From the NCBI GenBank assembly GCA_963793625.1, contig CAWCAT010000005.1:1-64000 (forward strand): DNA of 64,000 bases, written 5' to 3'. Shown piece by piece: positions 14,685-24,683 of the stretch. Source of the stretch: G963668605 sp963793625 (lineage in GTDB: Bacteria > Acidobacteriota > Terriglobia > Bryobacterales > Bryobacteraceae). The notes below the pieces were generated by a model. That model made no database searches and had not been told where the DNA came from. It worked only from the letters and a program-made list of their open reading frames with translations. Numbering within the stretch: the first letter of the stretch is position 1; the number at the start of each line of letters is the position of its first letter. The translations under genes and the position numbers were made by a program.

Positions 14685-17534
14685 ATGGGAAATTGGCGGC
14701 GCGCTTTTGCCGAGCGGATTGCAGCTCCTACGGGCGCAGGTTGGTGGGACGCAGTCGTTTTGACTGCGAGTGGAGTCCGGCAGGCGGAACGCTACCGGGA
14801 AGAAATTGATTGGCGGCGGCGCAGCGGCAAATTACCAGAGGGCGTCCACTACCTGGTTGTACCCGACCCTGAGGGCAAACGCCTTGGCAGCGGCGGCGCT
14901 ACAATTCACGCGCTCGGCGTACTCTCTTCGCAAGGCTGGAAAACGGATCGCGTCCTCATGATTCACTCTGGAGGCGACTCACGCCGGCTTCCGCAATATT
15001 CTCCCAGCGGGAAACTATTCGGAGCAATTCCCGTAAAGACGCCATGGGGTGACACCAGTACCGTTTTCGATGAAATGATGGCGTTGTCAACGATCTGGGT
15101 GGCAAAAATGCCGCCTGGTCTGCTGATTTCTACCGGCGATGTCGTGCTCGAGTTCGACGGCGAGGGCGTGAGCTGGAGTCATCCTGGTGCAACAGGCCTG
15201 GCGATCCGCCAAACGGTGGAAGTGGGCAGCCAGCACGGCGTCTATGTCACCGATAGCCAAGGACGCGTTTACACGTTTTTGCAGAAGCCTTCCGCAGTCG
15301 AGGTGAAGGCCGCGGGTGGTCTGCTGGCGGATGGCCGGGTGGCACTGGATACCGGGTTGCTCCGCTTCGACAGCGAGATGACGGCGAGGCTGACCGAACT
15401 CAGCGAATTCCGAAATCTCCCCTCCGTCGATTTATACGAGCACATAACAAAAGCACTTACTGGCCAATGGAAACCGGAGCCAGGCAGCGGTGTATTTTGG
15501 CGCCAACTGGCCGACACGTTTCGGGGGGCAGCCTTCCATTGTTCCGTGGTTGACGGACAATTCACCCACGTCGGTACAACTCACAGCTTCCGAGCGGCGG
15601 CCGCCGGTGGCGTGATGGACAGTGTTCTCGCCGATGGAAGCGAGCTGGGCGGCGAATGCGTGGTTTTGGAATGCGATTTTTCCGCCCCCGTGCGCGTCGG
15701 TCGAGGCGCGATTCTGCATGGCCTGAACGGAATTACCGGCGCCCTGGAAATTCCTGAAAATACGGTAGCGCATCAGGTTCCGGTGCAAACAGACGATGGG
15801 CATCACGGCACTGTCATTCGGGTGTATGGCGTGGCCGACGATCCTAAAGTGACTGCCGGCGAGGGTACTGTCACATGGTTTGGAAGGCTCGCGGAGGAAG
15901 TCTTTACAGCGCTGGGTATCGATTCCGAAACTGTATGGCACGGTGTGGCGGATGCGGAACGCGGATTGTGGAACGCAGCGCTGTTTCCTTTGGGAACCGT
16001 CGATGAAGCCTGGCAGTGTGCGCGCTGGATGCTGGGATATGCCAGTGACTACGGGCCCGAGATCTGGGCGAACTCCGAGCGTCTCTCGCTGGCCGATAGT
16101 GCGAAATGGGCCGATGGGCAGGCACTCGCTGAAGCGCGCGGACGCAGAATGCAATCGAGTTGGCAGACTACGGCGATGGCTTTGGCGCGAGCGGGTTCAG
16201 ACCTGCGTCCCATGCTGGCGCATTCCCCGGGAATTGCGGCACTGGCTTCGACGGGGCGCGCGTTGGTGAAACACGCCGACTCCATAGCCGGCGCTAATCC
16301 GACGGAGGGGGCGAGCCAGTATGTGCAGGCTGCGCGCTTTTTGCGGAATGCCGGCTTGGAGGAAGAAGCCGATCGCGGCGAGTTGGCTGCACTGGCCCTG
16401 GTGGCGGAAGCGGTCGGGCGCGGTGTAACGCTTCGCGAATCCAACGGTTTGGTCGCATGGAAACGGGAAAGCGTGGAAGTAGCCGCGCCACCCCGGATCG
16501 ACTTGGGGGGAGGCTGGAGCGATACGCCCCCGTTCTGTCAGGACTGGGGCGGTACGGTTCTGAACGTGGCGCTCGAAATGAACGGTGACTATCCGATCCG
16601 GACGACAGTGCGTCGCCTGCCAGAATCCCTGGTGCGCTGCGTGTCGGAGGAAACTGGCGAAGCCGTTGAATATCGTACGACAGAAGAATTGATGGAGACG
16701 CCGCGGCCGGGTTCCTCCTTCACCATTCCGAGACTGGCGCTCCAGATGACCGGTCTCATGAATGCGGGCGGACGTTTGGAAAAGGTGCTGGCGCGTAGCG
16801 GCGGCGGTCTTGAAATTCGAACGGCGGTGCGGCTGCCGATCGGGTCCGGCCTGGGCACGAGCAGCATTCTTGCAGCAACAGTTGTGCGAGCGCTCGCGGA
16901 GATGCGCGGCGTGTCGATGAGCGACCACGAGTTATCCGATGACGTGATGCGATTGGAACAGTTGATGACCACCGGCGGCGGCTGGCAGGATCAGGCCGGC
17001 GGAATTTTTCCGGGTGCGAAACTGCTGAGTACGGGCCCGGGACTACGGCAAAGAATTCGAGTGGCTCCGATCAACTGGAGCGAGCAGCGCCGGGCCGAAT
17101 TTGCCGAGCGGTTGGTGATCTACGGGACTGGAATTCAGCGCATGGCAAAGAACCTGCTCAAACAGGTGGTTTGTAGCTATCTTGCGCGAGAGGTCGCAAC
17201 AGTTCAGGTGCTGCACTCGATCAAGACACTCGCGATGGAGATGGCTTACGCGATGGAGCAGGGTGAGTGGAAGTATTTGGGCGAGTTGTTGGACCGGCAC
17301 TGGCAATTGAATCAGGTCTTGGATCCCCACACCACCAACGCTCCGATCAATGCGCTGTTAAACTCCGTGCGGCCGTATATCGATGGTGCGAAGTTAGCTG
17401 GAGCGGGCGGGGGTGGATTTCTGATCCTGATTGCGTCGGGTCCCGAAGAGGCGGCTGTGTTGCGAAAGAAGCTTGGCAAGGGCGTTTGCGAAGTGCGCGT
17501 GGCCGAGGGAGGCATGAGAGTATTGAGTCAGTGA
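14685..17534 (+). CDS. fkp: Bifunctional L-fucokinase / fucose-1-phosphate guanylyltransferase
   Basis: Fkp makes GDP-L-fucose from free fucose in two steps (ATP then GTP), a cytoplasmic salvage route feeding cell-surface glycans. The 949-residue length equals that of the Bacteroides fragilis enzyme. The N-terminal half is the guanylyltransferase: KRLGSGGATIHALG and MIHSGGDSRRLPQYSP are the nucleotide-binding parts. The C-terminal half from about residue 600 is a GHMP kinase: PPRIDLGGGWSDTPPF, the phosphate loop LPIGSGLGTSSILA and the closing motif KLAGAGGGGFLILIA. The fusion is complete and uninterrupted. No strong ribosome binding site precedes the ATG. It is followed after 15 bases by a CpsB/YwqE-like phosphatase, so both may act in surface polysaccharide synthesis; a heptose-type GHMP substrate cannot be excluded. 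Confidence 0.85.
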   Translation: MGNWRRAFAERIAAPTGAGWWDAVVLTASGVRQAERYREEIDWRRRSGKLPEGVHYLVVPDPEGKRLGSGGATIHALGVLSSQGWKTDRVLMIHSGGDSRRLPQYSPSGKLFGAIPVKTPWGDTSTVFDEMMALSTIWVAKMPPGLLISTGDVVLEFDGEGVSWSHPGATGLAIRQTVEVGSQHGVYVTDSQGRVYTFLQKPSAVEVKAAGGLLADGRVALDTGLLRFDSEMTARLTELSEFRNLPSVDLYEHITKALTGQWKPEPGSGVFWRQLADTFRGAAFHCSVVDGQFTHVGTTHSFRAAAAGGVMDSVLADGSELGGECVVLECDFSAPVRVGRGAILHGLNGITGALEIPENTVAHQVPVQTDDGHHGTVIRVYGVADDPKVTAGEGTVTWFGRLAEEVFTALGIDSETVWHGVADAERGLWNAALFPLGTVDEAWQCARWMLGYASDYGPEIWANSERLSLADSAKWADGQALAEARGRRMQSSWQTTAMALARAGSDLRPMLAHSPGIAALASTGRALVKHADSIAGANPTEGASQYVQAARFLRNAGLEEEADRGELAALALVAEAVGRGVTLRESNGLVAWKRESVEVAAPPRIDLGGGWSDTPPFCQDWGGTVLNVALEMNGDYPIRTTVRRLPESLVRCVSEETGEAVEYRTTEELMETPRPGSSFTIPRLALQMTGLMNAGGRLEKVLARSGGGLEIRTAVRLPIGSGLGTSSILAATVVRALAEMRGVSMSDHELSDDVMRLEQLMTTGGGWQDQAGGIFPGAKLLSTGPGLRQRIRVAPINWSEQRRAEFAERLVIYGTGIQRMAKNLLKQVVCSYLAREVATVQVLHSIKTLAMEMAYAMEQGEWKYLGELLDRHWQLNQVLDPHTTNAPINALLNSVRPYIDGAKLAGAGGGGFLILIASGPEEAAVLRKKLGKGVCEVRVAEGGMRVLSQ

Positions 17535-17549
17535 TTGGCTGATTGGTTT

Positions 17550-18305
17550 ATGGTCGATATTCATTCACATATTCTGTGGGGCATGGATGATGGCTCCACG
17601 TGTATCGAGGATAGCGTCGCGATGTTGCAGGCTGCGGCGCTGGGCGGGACCACAGACATCGTAGCTACGCCTCACTGCAATTCCCGATATGCATATGACG
17701 GGGCTCTGGTGGAGGCTCGGATTGCCGAACTGGCCCTGCTGACCGACGACACTCCTCGAATTCACCGCGGGTGCGACTTTCATTTGAGTTACGAGAATAT
17801 TACGGAGTGCTTGCGGTTCCCGACTAAGTACACCATCAATGGTTACGGATACCTGATGGTGGAATTCTCCGATCTATTCATACCTCCCACGATTGAGGAA
17901 GTCTTCCGGCAATTCCGCGAGCGTGGAGTTACTCCGATCATTACTCATCCCGAAAGAAACGGCCTGCTTACACAGAGGCGCGAGTTACTCGCGAGCTGGG
18001 TGGCGGAGGGATGTCTGTCTCAGGTGACGGCGCAATCTCTTACCGGACGCTTCGGTCGCGCCGCCGAAAGCTACGGGTGGGAGCTACTGGAGCAAGGGCT
18101 CGCGCACTTCGTCGCGAGCGATGCGCACGACCCGGAGGGCCGCCATCCACGATTGGATGAGGCCATGCAATTAGTATCTGATCGCCTGGGCGAAGATGCC
18201 GCTGCACGCTTGTTTACTCACAACCCGGCTGCGGTAATTGCGGGCAAGCAACTGCCGGAGCCGAGTTCGACGTCGAAGCCTAAGAAGAAGTGGTATCAGT
18301 TTTAG
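17550..18305 (+). CDS. PHP-domain tyrosine phosphatase, CpsB/YwqE type
   Basis: Manganese-dependent tyrosine phosphatases of this type dephosphorylate the tyrosine kinases that control capsule or exopolysaccharide export. The product is about 251 residues. All metal-binding parts of the PHP fold are visible: DIHSHILWGMDDGS (the signature of this subgroup), ATPHCN, HRGCDFHL, ITHPERN and ASDAHDP. The C-terminus ends KKKWYQF. A TTG at 17535, directly abutting the fkp stop, opens the frame; the ATG at 17550 is chosen because the family begins MVDIHSH. Probably in one transcript with fkp. No matching tyrosine kinase is in the window, so the partner is unknown. Its 3' end overlaps the convergent OPT transporter gene by 26 bases. 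Confidence 0.87.
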   Translation: MVDIHSHILWGMDDGSTCIEDSVAMLQAAALGGTTDIVATPHCNSRYAYDGALVEARIAELALLTDDTPRIHRGCDFHLSYENITECLRFPTKYTINGYGYLMVEFSDLFIPPTIEEVFRQFRERGVTPIITHPERNGLLTQRRELLASWVAEGCLSQVTAQSLTGRFGRAAESYGWELLEQGLAHFVASDAHDPEGRHPRLDEAMQLVSDRLGEDAAARLFTHNPAAVIAGKQLPEPSSTSKPKKKWYQF

Positions 18306-20271
18306 CCTTCAACGAATTGAACCAAACGTAGAGACAGAGGGCGACAAATAGCCCCGCTGAAACAGTTTGTGAGATTGGTTCGTTGTCGTAGAACGGCGTC
18401 TTAATCCAGGCCTCAGTATAACCCGGAATTAAGCGCAACGCCGCGCCGAAAACTCCGCCCAGTGCTCCACCGGCCATGAGTCCGGAAGCGATAATCACGC
18501 CGCGCTCGCGGGCGTCGGCGCCCTTTTTATTCAGGAAGTGAGCGAGTGCGCCACCGACCAGCGCAGGGCTGTTCAGTTCCAGCGGCAGATACATTCCTAG
18601 TGCAAAGATCAGCGCGGGCACACCGAGCATTTCCATCAGCAGCGCGATCATCGCACCAGCGCCGAACAGTATATACGCGATAGGTTGACGTCCCATGAAG
18701 CCTTCCACGAGCGCCTTCATGATGGATGCCTGCGGAGAAGGAAGTACGACGCGCAAGTCCCCCGGCGCGGCTTCGCCGAACTGAAAGGCCTGGGCCAAAA
18801 GAATGATCGTGAGACCCGCCGCGATGGATGCTGCAATCACTCCAAGGAATTTAACTTTTTCTTGTGCGGCAGGAGTGGATCCAAGCCAGTAGCCCGCTTT
18901 GAGATCGGTGACGGTTTGTCCGGAGACCGAGAGTGCCGTGCAGACCATACCGGCGATCGCCATCACAAAAAACATTCCCGTAGTGCCCGAGAGTCCGAAG
19001 TTCAGTAACACGACCGACGAGATGATAATGGTCAACATCGTCATGCCGGAAACGGGGTTACGCGCCGTGGTCGCAATCGCGTTCGCCGCAACCGATGTGA
19101 AGAAGAAAGAGAACAGTACGATCATCACAAGTCCGGCGGCCAGCACTGTGATGCTGGTGCCGAGTGTGCCCAGGAAAACCGCGACGGCGATGGCGCTGAT
19201 CACTACTCCCATGAGCAGTGACATGACTGAGATGTCCCGGTCTGTGCGTTCCTGTGACGCTGCATCACCCTTGCGGAACGCACGTGCGGCGATCGCGAAG
19301 GATCCGGCGACGATCTTCAGTGATTTGATGATGCCGAAAATCCCCGCGGTGGCGATTGCACCGACGCCGATGAAACGTACATAGCCTCGAAAAATCTGAT
19401 TTGCGGACATTTTTGCGATCGGGATGGCCGCGGGATAAACCAGGCTGTCGGAAAGATTCGATCCGATCATCCAGATCAGCGGAACGAGAACAAAGTTGGC
19501 GAGAACGCCGCCGGCGCATAGGATCATGGAACTTCGTAGCCCCATGACATAGCCGAGCCCAAGAATAAACGCGATGGCATCGAACTGCACGACGACCTTC
19601 GCCTTCTCCGAAAGCGTGCGCATGAGCGGGACGAACTGAAAATCGAGTGTTTCCTTCCAGACACTGAAAGTGGTGACGAAGAAGTCATAAACTGCGGAGA
19701 TGCCGGTGGCCTGGAGCAACAGTTTTGCTTGTGAACCGCCCTTCTCGCCCGTGATGAGGACTTCGGTGATGGCCGTGGCTTCAGGGTACGGAAACTCGCC
19801 GTGGGTCTCGCGCACGAAGTAGCGGCGCAGCGGAATGAGAAACAGGACGCCAAGGCAGCCACCTGCGACGCAGATGAAGATGGTCTGGACTGGGTGCGGG
19901 TCGAGCTTCAATATGTAGAGTGCTGGGAGCGTGAAGATCGCCCCGGCCACCACGGATCCTGAGACGCCTCCGATACCGGTGATGATGACGTTCTCGAGCA
20001 GGGAAGACCGGCGCGGGTAAAGACGTGCGAGCCCAATCGCCAGGATCGAAATCGGGATAGCAGCTTCCATCACCTGTCCCACTTTGAGACCGGAATATGC
20101 TGAAGCGATCGTGAAGATCACGCAGAGGAAGAGTCCCCATGCAATGGAACGACCGGTCAGCTCGGGTGGCGCTTTGGCGGCGGGAGTGACTGGTTCGTAA
20201 ACCTCGCCCGGTTTCAGAGGGGTATAGGCGTTGCCCGGTAGGGACTTTGCAGTTTCAGTTGTGTCGATCAA
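18280..20271 (-). CDS. OPT-family oligopeptide transporter
   Basis: A 663-residue inner-membrane protein with about 14-16 hydrophobic helices, as expected for the OPT family, which takes up oligopeptides or metal chelates. Recognisable parts are GRSIAWGLFLCVIFTIASAY near the N-terminus, EFPYPEATAITEVLITGE (conserved Pro-Tyr-Pro stretch) and VFGAALRLIPGYTEAW near the end. The substrate cannot be told. The start at 20271 is the first ATG of the frame and leaves 85 bases to the divergent YeeE gene. It stands alone on its strand, with its end overlapping the phosphatase gene, and shows no lesion. Confidence 0.88.
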   Translation of the reverse strand: MIDTTETAKSLPGNAYTPLKPGEVYEPVTPAAKAPPELTGRSIAWGLFLCVIFTIASAYSGLKVGQVMEAAIPISILAIGLARLYPRRSSLLENVIITGIGGVSGSVVAGAIFTLPALYILKLDPHPVQTIFICVAGGCLGVLFLIPLRRYFVRETHGEFPYPEATAITEVLITGEKGGSQAKLLLQATGISAVYDFFVTTFSVWKETLDFQFVPLMRTLSEKAKVVVQFDAIAFILGLGYVMGLRSSMILCAGGVLANFVLVPLIWMIGSNLSDSLVYPAAIPIAKMSANQIFRGYVRFIGVGAIATAGIFGIIKSLKIVAGSFAIAARAFRKGDAASQERTDRDISVMSLLMGVVISAIAVAVFLGTLGTSITVLAAGLVMIVLFSFFFTSVAANAIATTARNPVSGMTMLTIIISSVVLLNFGLSGTTGMFFVMAIAGMVCTALSVSGQTVTDLKAGYWLGSTPAAQEKVKFLGVIAASIAAGLTIILLAQAFQFGEAAPGDLRVVLPSPQASIMKALVEGFMGRQPIAYILFGAGAMIALLMEMLGVPALIFALGMYLPLELNSPALVGGALAHFLNKKGADARERGVIIASGLMAGGALGGVFGAALRLIPGYTEAWIKTPFYDNEPISQTVSAGLFVALCLYVWFNSLKAKTDTTSS

Positions 20272-20356
20272 AACAGATTATACAAAAGGGTGCAGTCTGA
20301 CGGTGCAGATTCTGCGCGCACTGTCACCTTTCTGCTCGAATCGCATCACAAAACCT

Positions 20357-20884
20357 ATGAGATGGTTGCGAATGGCTAAATGGTCGCCTTACCTGGTGGG
20401 TGCGTTGATCGGGATGTTGTCCTGGTTCGCGTTCACCACCGTGGACCGCCCGATCGGCGTTTCCACTGCGATCGCGCGGACGACAGGTATGTTGGAGAAC
20501 GCAGTTGCCCCGGAGCATGTAAACGCGAACTCGTACTTTGCGAAAGTCCGTCCGGCGATTGATTGGGAGTGGATGCTGATTGTTGGGCTTGCGATCGGCG
20601 CGTTCGTGAGTTCACGACTCTCCGGCGACCGTCCATCGAAGGATCCGGCTCCAATCTGGCGACGGCGGTTCGGGACGTCCCGATCTAAGCGCTACATCGC
20701 GGCCTTCGGCGGCGGCGTAATCCTCATGCTTGGCGCGCGTCTGGCAGGCGGTTGCACGAGCGGGCATGGAATCAGTGGTTCCCTGCAACTCGCGCTTTCG
20801 AGTTGGGTGTTTTTCGCGTCGCTATTCGCGTCTGGACTGGCTACTGCGGCATTGCTATACGGGAAGGAGAAGGCACGTGGCTGA
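20357..20884 (+). CDS. YeeE/YedE-family membrane protein, first half
   Basis: Small membrane proteins of the YeeE/YedE (sulphur transport, DUF395) family; full-length relatives import thiosulfate. This one has about 175 residues and four hydrophobic segments, with the conserved cysteine motif GARLAGGCTSGHGISG. The frame is open further upstream, but family members start near the hydrophobic SPYLVGALIGM; the ATG at 20357 (MRWLRMAKW) is chosen and the ATG at 20372 is the alternative. The next gene overlaps it by 8 bases and encodes the second half, so the two products probably form one transporter. Diverges from the OPT gene. Confidence 0.85.
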   Translation: MRWLRMAKWSPYLVGALIGMLSWFAFTTVDRPIGVSTAIARTTGMLENAVAPEHVNANSYFAKVRPAIDWEWMLIVGLAIGAFVSSRLSGDRPSKDPAPIWRRRFGTSRSKRYIAAFGGGVILMLGARLAGGCTSGHGISGSLQLALSSWVFFASLFASGLATAALLYGKEKARG

Positions 20885-21422
20885 ACCAACTTCTACTCTG
20901 CTATTAGGCCTGATGACGGGTTTTCTGTTTGGATTCCTGCTGCAAAAAGGGCAGGTCACAAAGTTCTCCGTGATCGTGGGGCAATTCCTGTTGCGAGATT
21001 TTACGGTGATCAAGACAATGCTCACGGCGATTGTCGTTGGGGGCATCGGGATCTACGCTCTGAAATCGGCCGGTCTCGCAACGCTACACGTGAAACCCGC
21101 ACAAATGGCAGCTGTCATCATTGGTGGCGCGATGTTCGGAGTTGGCATGGTGCTGCTGGGTTACTGTCCGGGAACCGGCTTGGCTGCCGCTGCCGAAGGG
21201 CACCGCGACGCTGCATTCGGCGTACTCGGCATGCTGCTGGGCGCAGCCATCTTTGCTGAAATTCACGCGACTGTTTCGAAAACGGTGCTCACCTGGTTCA
21301 ACCTCGGACCGGTTACAATTCCTGAGGTGCTTAGCATCCCGGTATGGGTAGTGCTCTCGGTGTTGGTCGTTTGCGCACTGGCTCTGTTTGCTGCGATCGA
21401 ACGCCACCAAAGGGTCATTTGA
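20877..21422 (+). CDS. YeeE/YedE-family membrane protein, second half
   Basis: The second of two half-size YeeE/YedE proteins, 181 residues with five hydrophobic helices and the conserved cysteine motif GYCPGTGLAAAAEG. It begins VAEPTSTLLLGLMTGFLFGF from a GTG at 20877, inside the end of the first gene (stop 20882-20884), with GGAGAAGG just before it; this decides the start although the frame is open for another 147 bases. Two-gene versions like this are common and are presumed to work as a heterodimer for thiosulfate or another sulphur compound; the substrate is inference. It ends convergently with the beta-helix gene, overlapping by 8 bases. Confidence 0.86.
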   Translation: MAEPTSTLLLGLMTGFLFGFLLQKGQVTKFSVIVGQFLLRDFTVIKTMLTAIVVGGIGIYALKSAGLATLHVKPAQMAAVIIGGAMFGVGMVLLGYCPGTGLAAAAEGHRDAAFGVLGMLLGAAIFAEIHATVSKTVLTWFNLGPVTIPEVLSIPVWVVLSVLVVCALALFAAIERHQRVI

Positions 21423-23796
21423 ACTGCAGCGTAGCCGCCTGATTGAGACGCCAATTTTCTGACAGCGTACCTTCCAGGCAGCGCCTGACGCCGTCTTCGG
21501 CGCGAAAGATTCCGAGATTGAACGGCACCTTGAGGCCGGGCGAAGCCTTCAAGCCGAGTGCTTCCAGTGGAATCGCCCATTCGCCGCGCCAACCACCCAT
21601 CGCCGTGCCGAAGGATTTAGCGGCGAAGCGGACGGCCTTGCCAACGCGTGTTGCATCGCTCGCCGACGCACCCGCATCCGTAACGCTCACTACGGTGCCA
21701 TCAGCAAACCCGCGGATCACGAATGTCGCGGTCTTCCCGGCGATGCTGATTTCGGCGCCATCGTCCTTGCCCCATTCAGAACCTTTGCGGAGTTTTGAAA
21801 TCTCGAACATGGCTACGTTTAACGCCACGTACAAGAACTGATCATCGTAGGCGACTTTTGCAAACACGGGAGCACCGCTCGCACTCCAGCGCGTAGCTTC
21901 GCGATCGAGGTTCAGCATCGCGCCGGGCCACTCGTCCCATCCGATCTCGCCATCGAGCACTGGAGGTTTAGGCACCCGCGCCGCGCTGAAGGGTGCGGTG
22001 CGCCGGGTTGGTGCAGGAACGGGTGGCATTGCGTCGTCAATCGTAAACGGCTTTGCTGATCCGGCCGTGCCGCTACCCTCGCGAAATATGGTGTTGCCAG
22101 ACCAGCGCTTAATCGCTCCCGGCTGCGCAAACGAAATCTTGCCGGGAACAAACAGCGTGTTGCCCGTGAATGTGCAGTCGCCCGAGCGCTGGAATGACAG
22201 CATCATGTTCCCATCCGAGAAGAAGACATTGTCGCGAATGGTGATATTGCGTGCGATGTGGTTGTGTACAGGACGCTCCACGCCGATCGATACGTTCCGC
22301 TCGACAACGCAATCCTGTGCTCCTTCGTCGAGGTAGTAGGCGGAGACACCGTAGCCTTCGCCCATCTTCACGACGTCGCGCACCACGTTGCCGCGCAGGA
22401 TGGTGTTTTTCATGCCGCCGTAGATAGCTCCGCCATCCTGCATCTCGCGCATGACACGGTAGATCAGGTTCTCCTCGATCAGGTGGCCGCTGCCGCCGCC
22501 GATAATACCGCTATAGGGCGTGTCGTGGATCTCGTTGCGGTAGATGTGGAAACCCTTTGCGACGGTCTCGCGGGGCCTATGGGTGACGGACAGCGCCACC
22601 GCGCTCGGATGATACACGCCCACGTGATGGATGTGGTTCCGAGCGATCAGTGTGTCGGAGCCGGTGCTGCGGATCCCGCAGGCCCCGGCGTCATGAACGT
22701 GGCAGTCGCGAATCTGACAATTGACGAGTTCGCGCGAGGCGATAGCCCTGGCCTCCGACGCTGCAGATCTCCAGTTTATCCAGAGCGCACTCACGGGCCC
22801 ATTCCAGTTGAAGCGCGCCGTCGTAGGCCCCGGCTGCCGAATCCGCCCGGTTTGAGCGGCGTGGTTGTGGCCTGGATCCGCAGGCCGCGAACAGTGATCT
22901 TTTCCGCCGGGCTCTTCGCGGTGCCGGCGATTCCGATTACGCGCTCCAACACCGGCGCGATGACCTTGGCCTTCGTCATATCCTCACCCGGAAGCGGCCA
23001 GTAAACCACCTTGCCGGCCGAACGGTCCAGATACCATTGGCCTGGTCGCGTCATGCCCTCGCGCGTGTTGAAGATCACGTACTTCTTTACGCCGAAGGCG
23101 CCCGGCGGTGATTTCGCAGCTGGAGCGAAAATCAGCGCATGACGCTGAGGTGTCATTGCCGCTGACGCCGACCAACGACTCGTCCCACATGTGGTAAATG
23201 CGCACCTCGGCATTACGAACATCGAGGGTCGCAGGGACGTCCTTCGGATCGTAAAGCATCGTGTTGAGCTCCTGGGTGGTGGGCTTGCGCTCCCAGCCTC
23301 CGGCCACCGACGACAGCCACGGCACATCAAACTTGCTCTGATGAAGGAACGTCCCTGACTCTGGCGCGCGTGCGCGCTGCGGCATGCGATCGTTCACGAC
23401 CAGTGCTCGAAAGTCCCATGCGCCCTCCTTCACTCCCGGCAAATCTGCGCACCAGAACTTCTCGCCGTCGCGCCGCCAGTTGCTCACGGTCCTGCCGCCA
23501 TAGAGTGTGGACTTGCCGGCTTCCGCTGCCTCGATCGTCAAACCGTTATCGCGCGCATCGAGTTCCAGCGTCGTGGACAGGAAGTAATCTCCGGGCATCA
23601 CGATAATGCGGTGCGGTCCGGTACCCGCTTTGCGGGCAGCATCCCGAGCGACGGCCAGCGTAGCCAGCGGACGATCGCGAGTTCCCCAAGCACTGTCGTT
23701 GCCTGCCGGCGCTATGTAGAAATCCGCGGCTAGGGATAACTGAGAAGTAAGCGTTGCCACAGCGATGAGTACAGCGAGTTTGGTCATGATTTGCAC
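21415..23796 (-). CDS. Exported right-handed beta-helix protein (three +1 frameshifts)
   Basis: A secreted protein with the parallel beta-helix fold typical of polysaccharide lyases and glycosidases. Corrected length is 792 residues: signal peptide, the N-terminal motif DFYIAPAGNDSAWGTRDRPL (common in such proteins), repeated helix turns (RNHIHHVGVYHPSAVALS, GLIYRVMREMQDGGAIYGG-like) and a C-terminal domain resembling carbohydrate-binding DOMON/CBM9-like modules (VPKPPVLDGEIGWDEWPGA). The frame breaks near 23140-23156, 22836-22843 and 22741-22750; each is repaired by removing one base, and together they return to the starting frame. No catalytic residues can be assigned. It is the last gene of the minus-strand run with the GH127 and GH97 genes, 60 bases after murI. 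Confidence 0.75.
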
Positions 23797-23856
23797 GCAT
23801 TCCAGATATACACTATCGCGACGGAACGCATTTGCTCACGCGCGTGCCACTGTAGA

Positions 23857-24679
23857 TTATTTCTTCGCCGAGAGTAAGTGCTCGTCCAACGCGATGACCT
23901 CTCCCTGTACGTCGGCCCCGATCAGCGCACTCGTGTGCCTGTAGGCAGCCGGGTCTCCCGTTGTGATGTGCACGGTTTTGCCCGGCGGCAGAGTCGCGGC
24001 CGTGAAACGATCCATTCAGACTATGCGCGATCAGATCGCTGACTGCGTCCGCGCAGGATACGAGCGTGACTGCATTATCGAGTACGCGGTCGACAACATG
24101 GCGCAGGAACGGATAGTGAGTACAGCCGAGAATCAGCGTGTCGATGTCGGGATGCTCCTTGAGGTAGTGCCGGACGAGCAGCTCCGCTTCATTGGAATCC
24201 ACCAAACCTTCTTCTACCAGGTGGACCAGCATGGGACAAGCCTGCCCCCATGCTGTTAATCCGCGGGCCTGGAGTGCAGACTGATAAACCTGGGACGCGA
24301 TGGTGGCCTTCGTTCCGATCACACCTACACAGCCGTTGCGGGTGGCACTGGCGGCCACTGCGACACTTGGTTCGATTACACCGCATACCGGTACGGGTGA
24401 GTGACGGATCAGTTCCGGCAGTGCTGCCGCGCATGCAGTGTTGCAGGCGACTACGATGTGGCTGGCGTTCTGCTGAAGCAGAAACTCCATGATCTGAAAT
24501 GCGAAATCTCTCACCATTCCGGGCGGTTTGCGACCGTATGGGACTCGCGCGGTATCTGCGAAGTAGAGGAAATTAGAAGCGGGCAGTTTTTCGCGGAGAG
24601 CATTCAGCACCGTGAGCCCGCCAACGCCAGAATCGAAAACGCCAATCGGCGGAGTTAAATCAGGGAAAAAAGAAGACAT
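23857..24679 (-). CDS. murI: Glutamate racemase (one frameshift)
   Basis: MurI supplies D-glutamate for peptidoglycan. The two catalytic cysteines are in VACNTACAAALPE and LGCTHYPFL, and the N-terminal signature FDSGVGGLTVL and YFADTARVPYG are intact. After SLNGSF the frame is wrong: one extra base near 24004 must be removed, giving TAATLPPGKTVHITTGDPAA and a normal C-terminus ending LSAKK, total 273 residues. Uncorrected, the frame runs on to 23813 with a non-family tail. As this enzyme is normally essential, a sequence error is more likely than a mutation, although both catalytic cysteines precede the break. It begins 4 bases after the NifX-like gene. Confidence 0.9.
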
Positions 24680-24683
24680 GTTA

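Noticed and set aside
20730..20876. Longer N-terminus for the second YeeE gene
   Set aside because: It overlaps the first YeeE gene in another frame; GGAGAAGG and the GTG at 20877 mark the start.
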